Below are positions 1 through 5,775 of a DNA stretch of 17,531 nt, one piece after another. The notes beneath the pieces were generated by a model. It saw only the letters and a program-made list of their open reading frames with translations. It was not told the DNA's origin and made no database searches. The DNA lies in the NCBI GenBank assembly GCA_030612585.1, contig JAUWNP010000087.1:1-17531 (forward strand), given 5' to 3'. The stretch's first letter is position 1. Every line of letters starts with the position of its first letter. The DNA is from Anaerolineae bacterium. Lineage in GTDB: Bacteria > Chloroflexota > Anaerolineae > B4-G1. The position numbers were made by a program, and so were the translations under genes.

Positions 1-81
1 CGGGCAAGCCAGCGCGAACGTGATTTGGCGCTACCTTCCGAGCCAGAGACGCGCGGGCGCAGCAAATTGTTCAAGACGTAA
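1..81 (+). CDS. Possible C-terminal end of an upstream gene (partial)
   Basis: Frame 1 is open from the first base of the window to a TAA at 79-81 and would encode 26 residues ending in SKLFKT. The codons resemble those of the neighbouring genes. The frame closes ten bases before a palindromic repeat and 75 bases before the next gene on the same strand, which is the usual place for a gene end. No family can be recognised from so short a charged tail. One alternative frame is also open but runs through the repeat, so it is less convincing. This could equally be non-coding. Confidence 0.35.
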   Translation, partial: RASQRERDLALPSEPETRGRSKLFKT

Positions 82-90
82 CACTTCGCA

Positions 91-124
91 AGGTGCAACG
101 CACTTTCTGAAGTGCGTTGCACCT
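91..124. repeat. Perfect 15-bp stem palindrome upstream of the helicase gene
   Basis: Bases 91-105 (aggtgcaacgcactt) are the exact reverse complement of 110-124, separated by the 4-base loop TCTG. No T-run follows on either strand, so a classical intrinsic terminator is unlikely. The right arm merges into a direct repeat that reaches to within 10 bases of the downstream start codon. It resembles a REP-type interspersed element. Confidence 0.85.
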
Positions 125-146
125 GATTGCACCTGATTGCACCTAA
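117..146. repeat. Three tandem copies of a 10-bp unit
   Basis: The unit TTGCACCTGA occurs at 117-126 and 127-136. A third copy with one change (TTGCACCTAA) lies at 137-146. The first copy overlaps the right arm of the palindrome at 91-124, so the array looks like slippage copies of the palindrome end. It ends 9 bases before the ATG at 156 and occupies the place where a ribosome binding site would be expected. Confidence 0.8.
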
Positions 147-155
147 TCACGAGCC

Positions 156-2390
156 ATGTCAGACTTCTTGGAGCAACTGAACCGCCGCTTGAGACACAAG
201 CAAGCCGAAGAGCCGGCCAGAGGAGCGGCTGAATCAGGCAAAGCGGGTGCGCCTGAGCCCCCTTCGACAGGCTCAGGGCAGGCTCCTCCGTCGCCAGCGG
301 CACCCCCGGTGAAGATGCCGACACCAGCACCGGAACCCGCCGTCGCGCCTGCGCCTGCTGCCGCTGCACCAAGCCCCCAAGCCAAGGCGGAAGCAGAGGA
401 CATCGCCCTCGTCTTTGCGCCCGCTGGCCCGGTGGCCCACTTGTTGGGCGATACTTACCGCCCCCGGCGCGGCCAGGCGCTGATGGCGCGACTGGTCAAG
501 CGTGCTCTGGATGGGGGGCAGCACGCGCTTGTTGAAGCCGGCACCGGCAGTGGAAAATCGTTCGCCTACCTCATCCCTCTGATCTGGACCAGGAGTCGGG
601 CGTTCATCTCCACGGCCAATAAGACGCTTCAGAACCAGTTGTGGGAGAAGGACATCCCGGCCCTGCGGCGTATCGCCCCCCGGCCGTTCACGGCGGCTCT
701 GCTCAAGGGACGGGGAAACTACGTCTGCCGGGTCAAACTGAAAGAACTGAGCCAGCAGTTGATCCTGCCGGGCCAGGGGATCTCAATCGGTGAATTGCGG
801 GAGCGATTGGAGCAAACTCCATCCGGGGACGTCGAAGAATTGCGCTTGTTCGGCGGACTGCGGGACGCGCTCACCGTAGGCCGGCACGATTGCCTGGGCC
901 AGCGCTGCCCGATGTTGAGCCAATGCTACTATCAGTTGGCGCGCATCCAGGCGGAGAAGGCGGACATCGTCGTCCTCAATCACGCGCTGCTGGCCTTCAA
1001 CATAGTCCTGGACGGCCAGATCGTCGAGCCCCGAGATGTGATCGTCATTGACGAGGCCCAGGATTTCGAACACTACGTCGTTGGCGCACTGCGACTGAGA
1101 CTGGAATACGACCAGGTACCCGTCTTCGTCAACGATACCGTCATCATAGGCAACGCCGACGACAGGCTCAGGGGCAGGGCCGTGCAAGCCAACCACGAAC
1201 TGTTCACCCACCTGGCGCAAGGCGGTGACCAGCATCAGCAAAACGAGCGTCGTTGGGCATTCTCGCGTGAGTTGCCGTTGGCGGGCAAGTTGGCCGGCCA
1301 CGTCAGCGCGATCTGTAAACAACTGATGAAACGGTATCCGCCGGTGCCCGGTGCTGGCGAGCACAACGAGGAGAACGCCCGCCATCAGACGGCCATCGAA
1401 TGGGCGGGACAACTGGCGGACGCGATTCTGAGTCTGAGCCGGCCGGTGCCAGAGGATGAGGTACGGTATTGTGAGAAGAGCTCCCCCCCGAAACGGGGGG
1501 GGTGGGGGGGGCGGAAGGGGCCGGGCAAGAGAGAAGAGGCGCGCGTCGTCCTTTGCCAGGAACCGGTCGAGGTGGCCGACTTCCTGCGAGAGAGTTTGTG
1601 GGCTGCGACCAAGACGGTGGTCTGCACCAGTGCCACGCTCACCGTCAACCAACGCTTTGACTACTTCCGCCGGCAGATTGGCGCGCCGCCCAAAAGTGAA
1701 AACAAAGGTGAAAAAGGCGGCGTGATTCAGCGTATCATCGCCAGCCCTTTTGACTATCCCAGCCAATCGCTGCTCTATACCCCCCACGGGTTGTACCCTC
1801 AGTACGGTGAGGGAGAGGACGGATACGTGCAGAAGTTGGCGGCCGAGGTGGAGCGGCTGGTGCGGGCCAGCCGGGGGCGCGCATTTGTGCTATGCACCAG
1901 CACACGTCGAGTCGGGCAACTGTTCGACACGCTTGCGCCACGACTACCCTTCGCCTGCTATCGTCAGGGCACAGCCTCCCGAGAAGAACTGCTCGACTTG
2001 TTTCGGAACGACGCCAGCGGGGCTGTGCTCTTTGCGACCAAGAGTTTCTGGGAGGGCGTGGACGTCCCTGGCGAACCCCTGTCGCTGGTCATCATAGACA
2101 AGTTGCCCTTTGCGCCTTATCGCGACCCGGTGATCCAGCATCGGGAGCAGCGCATCCGCGAGGCTGGCGGCAACCCGTTTATGCAAGTCATGTTGCCAGA
2201 GGCGATCCTGGCTTTGAAGCAGGGTGTGGGCCGGCTCATCCGTGCCGAGACGGATCGGGGCGTCATGGCGATCCTCGACTCGCGCATCAACACCAAGCGG
2301 TACGGCTCACAGGTGATCGCCAGCCTGCCTCGAGCGCGCAGGACGCTGCGCTTTGAGGACGTGGCGGTCTTTTTTGCAGAGGAGGAGTAA
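156..2390 (+). CDS. dinG: DinG/XPD-family Fe-S ATP-dependent DNA helicase
   Basis: A superfamily 2 helicase of the DinG/YoaA type. The family unwinds forked DNA and R-loops 5'-to-3' during repair and replication-transcription conflicts. Visible motifs are Walker A EAGTGSGKS (residues 127-135), the DEAQ box (299-302), TSATL (491-495), a SFWEGVDVPGEPLS block and motif VI QGVGRLIR (689-696). Four cysteines at 191, 246, 251 and 257, between motifs Ia and II, match the 4Fe-4S cluster of XPD-like helicases. Residues about 20-85 form a Pro/Ala-rich linker between a short conserved N-terminus (MSDFLEQLNRRL) and the helicase core. There are three low-complexity in-frame insertions, at about residues 33-44, 441-460 and 512-520, which look like absorbed repeats. 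No clear Shine-Dalgarno sequence precedes the ATG; the start was chosen for the N-terminal pattern. No exonuclease domain is fused. Confidence 0.93.
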   Translation: MSDFLEQLNRRLRHKQAEEPARGAAESGKAGAPEPPSTGSGQAPPSPAAPPVKMPTPAPEPAVAPAPAAAAPSPQAKAEAEDIALVFAPAGPVAHLLGDTYRPRRGQALMARLVKRALDGGQHALVEAGTGSGKSFAYLIPLIWTRSRAFISTANKTLQNQLWEKDIPALRRIAPRPFTAALLKGRGNYVCRVKLKELSQQLILPGQGISIGELRERLEQTPSGDVEELRLFGGLRDALTVGRHDCLGQRCPMLSQCYYQLARIQAEKADIVVLNHALLAFNIVLDGQIVEPRDVIVIDEAQDFEHYVVGALRLRLEYDQVPVFVNDTVIIGNADDRLRGRAVQANHELFTHLAQGGDQHQQNERRWAFSRELPLAGKLAGHVSAICKQLMKRYPPVPGAGEHNEENARHQTAIEWAGQLADAILSLSRPVPEDEVRYCEKSSPPKRGGWGGRKGPGKREEARVVLCQEPVEVADFLRESLWAATKTVVCTSATLTVNQRFDYFRRQIGAPPKSENKGEKGGVIQRIIASPFDYPSQSLLYTPHGLYPQYGEGEDGYVQKLAAEVERLVRASRGRAFVLCTSTRRVGQLFDTLAPRLPFACYRQGTASREELLDLFRNDASGAVLFATKSFWEGVDVPGEPLSLVIIDKLPFAPYRDPVIQHREQRIREAGGNPFMQVMLPEAILALKQGVGRLIRAETDRGVMAILDSRINTKRYGSQVIASLPRARRTLRFEDVAVFFAEEE
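253..286. repeat. Interspersed palindromic repeat inside the helicase reading frame
   Basis: Bases 253-260 (cctgagcc) and 271-278 (ggctcagg) are inverted copies flanking CCCTTCGACA. The whole matches a very widespread bacterial interspersed repeat containing TTCGACAGGCTCAGG, recognised from general knowledge and not searched here. It lies in the linker of the DinG-like gene and is read in frame as the stretch around PPSTGSGQAPP. The linker position probably makes it harmless. Confidence 0.75.
1481..1514. repeat. C7/G8/G8 homopolymer palindrome inside the helicase gene
   Basis: Seven C (1483-1489), then GAAAC, eight G (1495-1502), T, and eight G (1504-1511). Bases 1483-1490 and 1494-1501 form a perfect 8-bp stem with an AAA loop. 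It is read in frame as SSPPKRGGWGGR, between the conserved core segments that continue with VVLCQEPVEVADFL. Repeats of this sort are common interspersed elements in such genomes. Homopolymers of this length are also prone to slippage and to sequencing error. Confidence 0.75.
1692..1716. repeat. A-rich quasi-repeat insertion in the helicase gene
   Basis: The segment contains AAAGTGAAAAC followed by AAAGGTGAAAAA, two imperfect copies of an A-rich unit in an otherwise GC-rich gene. It encodes KSENKGEKGG, placed between RRQIGAPP and VIQRIIASPFDYPSQ, where family members usually have a short loop. It is probably a third absorbed repeat, but it could be a normal variable loop. Confidence 0.45.
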
Positions 2391-2422
2391 GGTAGAGATT
2401 GTTGAACGAGACCAGTTTGTCG

Positions 2423-2551
2423 TCAATAACCACCTGCCGCCCTTAACTCCTGATCCAATTGCTCCAGATTGACTAACTGGATCTGGTGCTGCTCGGCTTC
2501 TGCCTGAGCCGCTTCGGTAAAACCCGTGCGGGCAAAGAAAGCATAATAGGC
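2423..2551 (-). pseudogene. Decayed C-terminal tail of an AAA ATPase with nuclease-like C-domain
   Basis: Read on the minus strand, this stretch encodes AYYAFFARTGFTEAAQAEAE and continues QHQIQLVNLEQLDQEL to a TGA at 2423-2425. The pattern YYxxFxxxGFT, then a charged helix, then LVxLxxL is the characteristic end of ATPases with a C-terminal restriction-nuclease-like domain (DUF234-type archaeal/bacterial ATPases). No start codon or upstream part of the gene exists. The frame meets a TAA inside the adjoining palindrome, so this is a 5'-truncated remnant. Family assignment rests on about 40 residues and is a judgement from memory. Confidence 0.55.
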
Positions 2552-2575
2552 TGTGTCTTAGACACAGCCTATTAT
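2543..2575. repeat. 33-bp near-perfect palindrome at the truncation point
   Basis: Bases 2543-2558 (ataataggctgtgtct) are the exact reverse complement of 2560-2575 around a single T. The symmetry is too long to be chance. It adjoins, and slightly overlaps, the truncated end of the ATPase remnant. It may be two fused transposon ends or a palindromic repeat. No T-run supports a terminator. Confidence 0.85.
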
Positions 2576-2695
2576 AAATCTTTTGCGCCGGTGGTCAAAA
2601 CCATGTGCGGTGATTGGCTAGCGATCGTGGCTGTCCCAATGGGCTATCAACCATTCTCGCAGAGCCAAAGAGGTCGTGAGCAAGGAACAGAGAAA

Positions 2696-2722
2696 ATTAG
2701 TGAAATTCGTGCAATTCGTGGC
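2696..2722. repeat. Short direct repeat with a 9-bp period
   Basis: The octamer AATTCGTG occurs at 2704-2711 and again at 2713-2720, within ATTAGTGAAATTCGTGCAAT and following bases. This resembles a frequently seen interspersed sequence of environmental bacterial genomes. The rest of 2391-2842 contains no other convincing gene; its remaining content is listed as separate repeats. Confidence 0.5.
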
Positions 2723-2797
2723 GGAAAAATCGAACGCATCGTGAAACGCCGGCGGCCGGCCGTGTTTGCCTCCTCAGCACGAGGCTCCAGGAACCAA

Positions 2798-2837
2798 AGA
2801 CCGCAGGGCTACCCTGATTAGGGTAGCCCTGCGGTCT
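2798..2837 (-). terminator. 18-bp stem hairpin just downstream of the initiator tRNA
   Basis: Bases 2798-2815 (agaccgcagggctaccct) pair perfectly with 2820-2837 around a GATT loop. It lies 5 bases beyond the tRNA-fMet 3' end on the minus strand. The transcript would continue TTGGTTCC after the stem, so the U-tract is weak. It may end tRNA transcription, guide 3' processing, or simply be a palindromic repeat. The stem itself is certain; the role is inferred. Confidence 0.6.
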
Positions 2838-2842
2838 GGAGG

Positions 2843-2914
2843 TAGCGGGGCCAGGATTCGAACCTGGGACCTCCGGGTTATGAGCCCGACGAGCTGCCTC
2901 TGCTCTACCCCGCA
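2843..2914 (-). tRNA. Initiator tRNA-fMet (CAT)
   Basis: The minus-strand 72 bases fold as a complete cloverleaf: acceptor TGCGGGG/CCCCGCT, D-arm GAGC/GCTC, anticodon loop CTCATAA, and T-arm CCAGG/CCTGG with loop TTCGAAT. Two hallmarks mark it as the initiator rather than the elongator: no Watson-Crick pair at 1-72 (here T1 opposite T72), and three consecutive G:C pairs closing the anticodon loop (GGG/CCC). The discriminator is A73. CC follows at 2842-2841, but the terminal A is not encoded. It has its own consensus promoter and a downstream hairpin. Confidence 0.95.
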
Positions 2915-2924
2915 ACGCGCGTGG

Positions 2925-2953
2925 ATTATACTACAATCTGCCGATTGCGTCAA
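2925..2953 (-). promoter_or_regulatory. Promoter of tRNA-fMet
   Basis: On the minus strand the -35 TTGACG (2953-2948) and the -10 TATAAT (2930-2925) are separated by exactly 17 bases. Transcription would begin a few bases upstream of the tRNA 5' end at 2914. The TGA of the -35 box is also the stop codon of the FtsB-like gene (2950-2952). Confidence 0.85.
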
Positions 2954-3354
2954 GGGCCGGCCGGGCCGAAGAGCGATTCCCGCAACTTGACCCAAAATGA
3001 CCGGGATTCGGGCACGGGAGTTGGTGTAGGCTGCGCGTCGCCGGCCAGTTCTTCACCGGCGCTTACGAGCGGCACGACGGCCACTTCTCCTGGCCTGGCC
3101 ATCTTCATCTCTGTCCGCGCCCAGTTTTCCACGTGCTCGTCAGACTTGACGTACTCTAACTGCGCGACCAGGTCGTCGTGATGGGCCTCTTCGTCCGCCA
3201 CTGCCTGCTCCAGCCGTTTCTCTTCTGCCCGCATCTGTCGCCCAAGCGACAGTTGTTGGCCGAACCCCCAGGCAATGCCTCCCACTATTGCGAGGGCAAT
3301 GACGACGGCAACACCAACGGCGAGTTGGTTGCGGTTGGGCTTGGGGAGTGTCAT
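2950..3354 (-). CDS. FtsB/DivIC-type septum formation initiator protein
   Basis: A 134-residue bitopic membrane protein of the FtsB/DivIC family, which bridges early and late divisome proteins. After a short basic N-terminus (MTLPKPNRNQ), residues about 11-30 form one membrane segment (LAVGVAVVIALAIVGG). A coiled-coil stretch (LGRQMRAEEKRLEQAVADEE) follows. Then comes the family's globular signature YVKSDEHVENWAR...RPGEVAVVPL and a Pro-rich tail. The frame is open further upstream, but the ATG at 3354 is preceded by AGGAGGT with 5-base spacing, so it is chosen. It has its own promoter at 3408-3436. Its stop codon lies inside the next promoter. No division-cluster neighbours are present. Confidence 0.85.
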   Translation of the reverse strand: MTLPKPNRNQLAVGVAVVIALAIVGGIAWGFGQQLSLGRQMRAEEKRLEQAVADEEAHHDDLVAQLEYVKSDEHVENWARTEMKMARPGEVAVVPLVSAGEELAGDAQPTPTPVPESRSFWVKLRESLFGPAGP

Positions 3355-3407
3355 ACGGCACCTCCTGGATGCAGTGACAAGGTCGGGATGCGGCGACAAC
3401 TGTTCCT

Positions 3408-3436
3408 ATAATACCCCGGTTCTTTCCTGACGTCAA
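3408..3436 (-). promoter_or_regulatory. Promoter of the FtsB-like gene
   Basis: Minus-strand TTGACG (3436-3431) and TATTAT (3413-3408) with a 17-base spacer. The expected transcript leader is about 50 bases before the ATG at 3354, with the AGGAGGT ribosome site near its end. Confidence 0.8.
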
Positions 3437-3465
3437 GTCCGGGCCGGCCGTTCCGGTGCCAGGAA

Positions 3466-3499
3466 ACAAAAATCCCGAGGCAGATGTTTGGCCTCGGGA
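3466..3499 (-). terminator. Intrinsic terminator of tRNA-Leu
   Basis: On the minus strand a 9-bp stem TCCCGAGGC/GCCTCGGGA (3499-3491 with 3481-3473), with a 9-base loop, is followed directly by TTTTTG. It starts 6 bases after the tRNA-Leu 3' end. This is a textbook rho-independent terminator. Confidence 0.9.
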
Positions 3500-3504
3500 A
3501 AAGG

Positions 3505-3589
3505 TGCCGAAGGTGGGAGTTGAACCCACATGGGCATAAAGCCCACTGCGCCCTGAACGCAGCGCGTCTGCCTGTTCCGCCACTTCGGC
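3505..3589 (-). tRNA. tRNA-Leu (CAG)
   Basis: The minus-strand sequence has acceptor GCCGAAG/CTTCGGC, anticodon stem-loop CTGCG-TTCAGGG-CGCAG with anticodon CAG, and a long class II variable arm (TGGGCTTTATGCCCA) typical of leucine tRNA. The T-arm is GTGGG-TTCAACT-CCCAC. The discriminator is A at 3505, with CC encoded at 3504-3503 and no terminal A. It has its own promoter and terminator, so it is an independent transcription unit. Confidence 0.95.
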
Positions 3590-3617
3590 TGGCGTGCTCC
3601 TCGCCGGAGCAAGGGCT

Positions 3618-3646
3618 ATTTTACAAGCAAACGGTCGTATTGTCAA
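3618..3646 (-). promoter_or_regulatory. Promoter of tRNA-Leu
   Basis: Minus-strand TTGACA (3646-3641, perfect consensus) and TAAAAT (3623-3618) with a 17-base spacer. The -35 box contains the TGA stop codon (3643-3645) of the solute-binding protein gene. Confidence 0.85.
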
Positions 3647-5322
3647 GGACGACGGCCGGCTTCCGACTCGCTTACGAAGACGCGGCGGTGCACAATCCAC
3701 CAGTCGGAGATGGTGCGGAAGCGGTCGGACGGGTGCATCAGAGGGCCAATCTGCACGTCGTTGATGTGCTCGTCTACGCCGTAGGTGTAAATCGGCACGT
3801 AGAGTAACAAGGCTGGCACTTCCTGGGCAAAGATTTCCTGAAACTCGTAGTATAACTCCCGACGCCTTTCGCGGTTGACGATGACCCGTGCCTGCTCGAC
3901 GACTTCGCTGGTGCGGCGATGAACGAACCCGGCGTAGTTCTGCCCGTCCTCGACCTGTGTTTCGTGCCAGAAGGGGTAGGGGTCCGGGTCGCCAGGCAGG
4001 GCTACGTCAACGAGAATCGCTTCGAAGTCGCGGTCCTCCAGTGCCTCGCGTACCTCCAGCGCTGAAGCGGTCTGGACTGTAACCGTGACTCCGATGGTCG
4101 TCCACTGCTCGGCTAGCATCTGTGCCACCCCTATTCTTTCTGGCTCACTCGATGTCAGCAGCGTGAATGCCAATGGCTGCCCAGCCTTACGTCGCACACC
4201 ATCTAGAACTGACCGGAACCATCCGGCTTCGTCCAAAAGCACGTTGGCTGTGTTGAGGTCCTGTTCGTAGTGGAGGATGTCATCCTTGTACGCCCAGGTG
4301 CCGGGGATCAAAGGGCTGTGGGCGACCAGCGCCTGGCCCTCCAGCACGCTGTCAATAATCTGCTGCCGGTCGAGTGCATATAGTAGAGCCTGTCGCACTT
4401 CCTGATCCTGGAAGAACGGTAGATCTGAACGTCCCAGGTTGAGGAATACGATGCCATATTTGGGGATCTGTGCAGAGAAGGGGTTGAGGCTGGGGAAGGC
4501 ACGTGCGCGCGGCAGATCTGCTGTCGTTATTTCGGCTATTCCCTGTATCTCCCCTGCCTCGTAGGCATTCAAGACATTCTGGTGACTCGGGTAGAAGCGG
4601 AATTGAACGCGGTCCAGGTGAGGGCGGGCCTCGTAGTAGTGGGGGAACTGTTCCAGCACTATGGCGGTGATTGCTCCGGCTTCGACCTCAATCTCCTCCA
4701 GTTGGAAAATGCCGCTCCCGACGGGGCTGAGGTTGAATTCCGCAGATGGCAGGTCGGCGGCACGAGTCCCGCCCAGCAAATGGGTGGGTAGGATGCCGAC
4801 TGTGGTGTAATCGAGGAACGGGGCATAAGACTCGGGCAGCGTGAAACGTACTGTATGGCGGTCAATCCTCTCGACTGTGACTGTCTGCCAGACGGCGGAG
4901 CCCAAATCGGGCGGACCGGGAAAGTCGGGGTCTTGTAGCAGCCTGATGGTGAAGATTACGTCGTCGGCGGTGAGAGGGGTACCATCGTGCCAGCGGGCGT
5001 TGGAGCGGAGGTAGAACGTGTAACTCAGGCCGTCGGGAGTGATGTCCCATCTGCGGGCCAGGTCGGGCTGCACTTCCCCGCGCTCATTCAGGCGCGTCAG
5101 GCCATTAAATACCAGAGCACAGATGTCACGGTCGGCGTCGTTGTACCCGCTCAACAGCGGATTCAGGTAGTGCGGGGAGCCGACGATGCCCTCGACGTAA
5201 GTCCCTCCACGGCCGGGGCGAAGCACGGTGGTATAATTGATGGCCAGGTAGGTCAGCAGGATGCTCACCAGCACGACGCCAAGGAGAATAAGAAGGATCT
5301 GCCAGCGGATATAACGGGCCAT
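3643..5322 (-). CDS. Peptide/nickel-type ABC transporter solute-binding protein (SBP family 5)
   Basis: A 559-residue extracytoplasmic substrate receptor of the SBP_bac_5 (DppA/OppA) family, which hands oligopeptides or similar ligands to an ABC permease. Residues 9-31 form one hydrophobic segment with no lipobox cysteine after it, suggesting an uncleaved membrane anchor or an atypical signal. Family marks include RGGTYVEGIVGSPHYLNPLL at the mature N-terminus, the WHDGTPLTADDV block (residues 111-122) and a C-terminal YEFQEIFAQEVPALLLY segment. GGAG lies about 10 bases before the ATG. No permease or ATPase genes adjoin, so the transporter partners must be elsewhere. It lies 142 bp downstream of secG on the same strand, with a terminator-like hairpin between. 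The ligand cannot be inferred. Confidence 0.9.
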   Translation of the reverse strand: MARYIRWQILLILLGVVLVSILLTYLAINYTTVLRPGRGGTYVEGIVGSPHYLNPLLSGYNDADRDICALVFNGLTRLNERGEVQPDLARRWDITPDGLSYTFYLRSNARWHDGTPLTADDVIFTIRLLQDPDFPGPPDLGSAVWQTVTVERIDRHTVRFTLPESYAPFLDYTTVGILPTHLLGGTRAADLPSAEFNLSPVGSGIFQLEEIEVEAGAITAIVLEQFPHYYEARPHLDRVQFRFYPSHQNVLNAYEAGEIQGIAEITTADLPRARAFPSLNPFSAQIPKYGIVFLNLGRSDLPFFQDQEVRQALLYALDRQQIIDSVLEGQALVAHSPLIPGTWAYKDDILHYEQDLNTANVLLDEAGWFRSVLDGVRRKAGQPLAFTLLTSSEPERIGVAQMLAEQWTTIGVTVTVQTASALEVREALEDRDFEAILVDVALPGDPDPYPFWHETQVEDGQNYAGFVHRRTSEVVEQARVIVNRERRRELYYEFQEIFAQEVPALLLYVPIYTYGVDEHINDVQIGPLMHPSDRFRTISDWWIVHRRVFVSESEAGRRP

Positions 5323-5339
5323 GCTGTATGGACTCCATT

Positions 5340-5386
5340 AAAAAGACACCGCCGTGAACAGGCGGTGCTAGTTTCTAACCTAGCAC
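5340..5386 (-). terminator. Terminator hairpin with an overlapping second hairpin, between secG and the SBP gene
   Basis: On the minus strand, CACCGCC/GGCGGTG (5367-5361 with 5353-5347, 7-base loop) is followed by TCTTTTT, an intrinsic terminator shape. A second stem GTGCTAG/CTAGCAC (5386-5380 with 5371-5365) lies just upstream and shares bases 5365-5367 with the first. The two cannot both be fully paired. It could simply end secG transcription, or act as an attenuator in front of the SBP gene, whose ATG is 18 bases away. Confidence 0.7.
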
Positions 5387-5464
5387 TGGCTCTTCATGTC
5401 GGTGCCTACTGTCTCGGGAGCGGAGTGCTTCTCAAAGCACCCTGCGCGTCACCGTGCCACACGG

Positions 5465-5689
5465 TTAGCCGATGACGATCACGTTGAGGAGGATGATGAC
5501 GAAAAACGCTACGGAAAGGCCGACCGTGATATTGAAGAGCGTGCGTTCCAGGCCCCGCCGCGTTTTGTGTATGGCGGTGTCTGTGCCGCCGAAGAGTCCT
5601 CCCATGCCACCGCCTTTGGTCTGCAGCAGAATAATGGCGGTCAACGCGACGCTGATGATGATTTGGGCAATGTTGAAGTAGATTTCCAT
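5465..5689 (-). CDS. secG: Preprotein translocase subunit SecG
   Basis: A 74-residue membrane protein of the SecYEG translocon. SecG supports SecA-driven protein export. Two membrane segments (about residues 4-23, ending in LLQ, and about 49-73) flank the conserved cytosolic glycine loop KGGGMGGLFGG. The start is set at MEIYF because GGAGG lies about 9 bases upstream of it; the frame extends 7 codons further but those lack a ribosome site. It has its own promoter (5716-5744) and is followed by several hairpins, including the terminator at 5340-5367. In many bacteria secG stands alone like this, so the context adds little. Confidence 0.92.
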   Translation of the reverse strand: MEIYFNIAQIIISVALTAIILLQTKGGGMGGLFGGTDTAIHKTRRGLERTLFNITVGLSVAFFVIILLNVIVIG

Positions 5690-5715
5690 TCTGATATTCC
5701 TCCAGGTCAAGACGC

Positions 5716-5744
5716 ATTATAGCATGCCATGGGGCTTCCGGCAA
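5716..5744 (-). promoter_or_regulatory. Promoter of secG
   Basis: Minus-strand TTGCCG (5744-5739) and TATAAT (5721-5716) are separated by 17 bases. The -10 is extended (TGC immediately before TATAAT). A GCAAGG/CCTTGC hairpin (5741-5757) overlaps the -35 side, between this promoter and the lipid-kinase stop codon. Confidence 0.8.
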
Positions 5745-5775
5745 GGTAGGGCCTTGCTCTTCTCAGCCCGGGCAT

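Noticed and set aside
117..146. CRISPR-like array suspected from the tandem units upstream of dinG
   Set aside because: The units are only 10 bp, directly adjacent with no spacers, and no cas genes are present.
783..1787. Minus-strand open frame (334 codons) opposite the helicase
   Set aside because: Shadow frame without start signal or recognisable domain.
2486..2821. 111-codon plus-strand frame in the repeat-rich spacer
   Set aside because: It runs across two palindromes, a direct repeat and the remnant of a minus-strand gene; composition is random-like and no ribosome site is present.
3355..3399. 15-codon N-terminal extension of the FtsB-like gene
   Set aside because: The internal ATG at 3354 has a strong AGGAGGT site and a well-placed promoter whose start site leaves the extension without a ribosome site.
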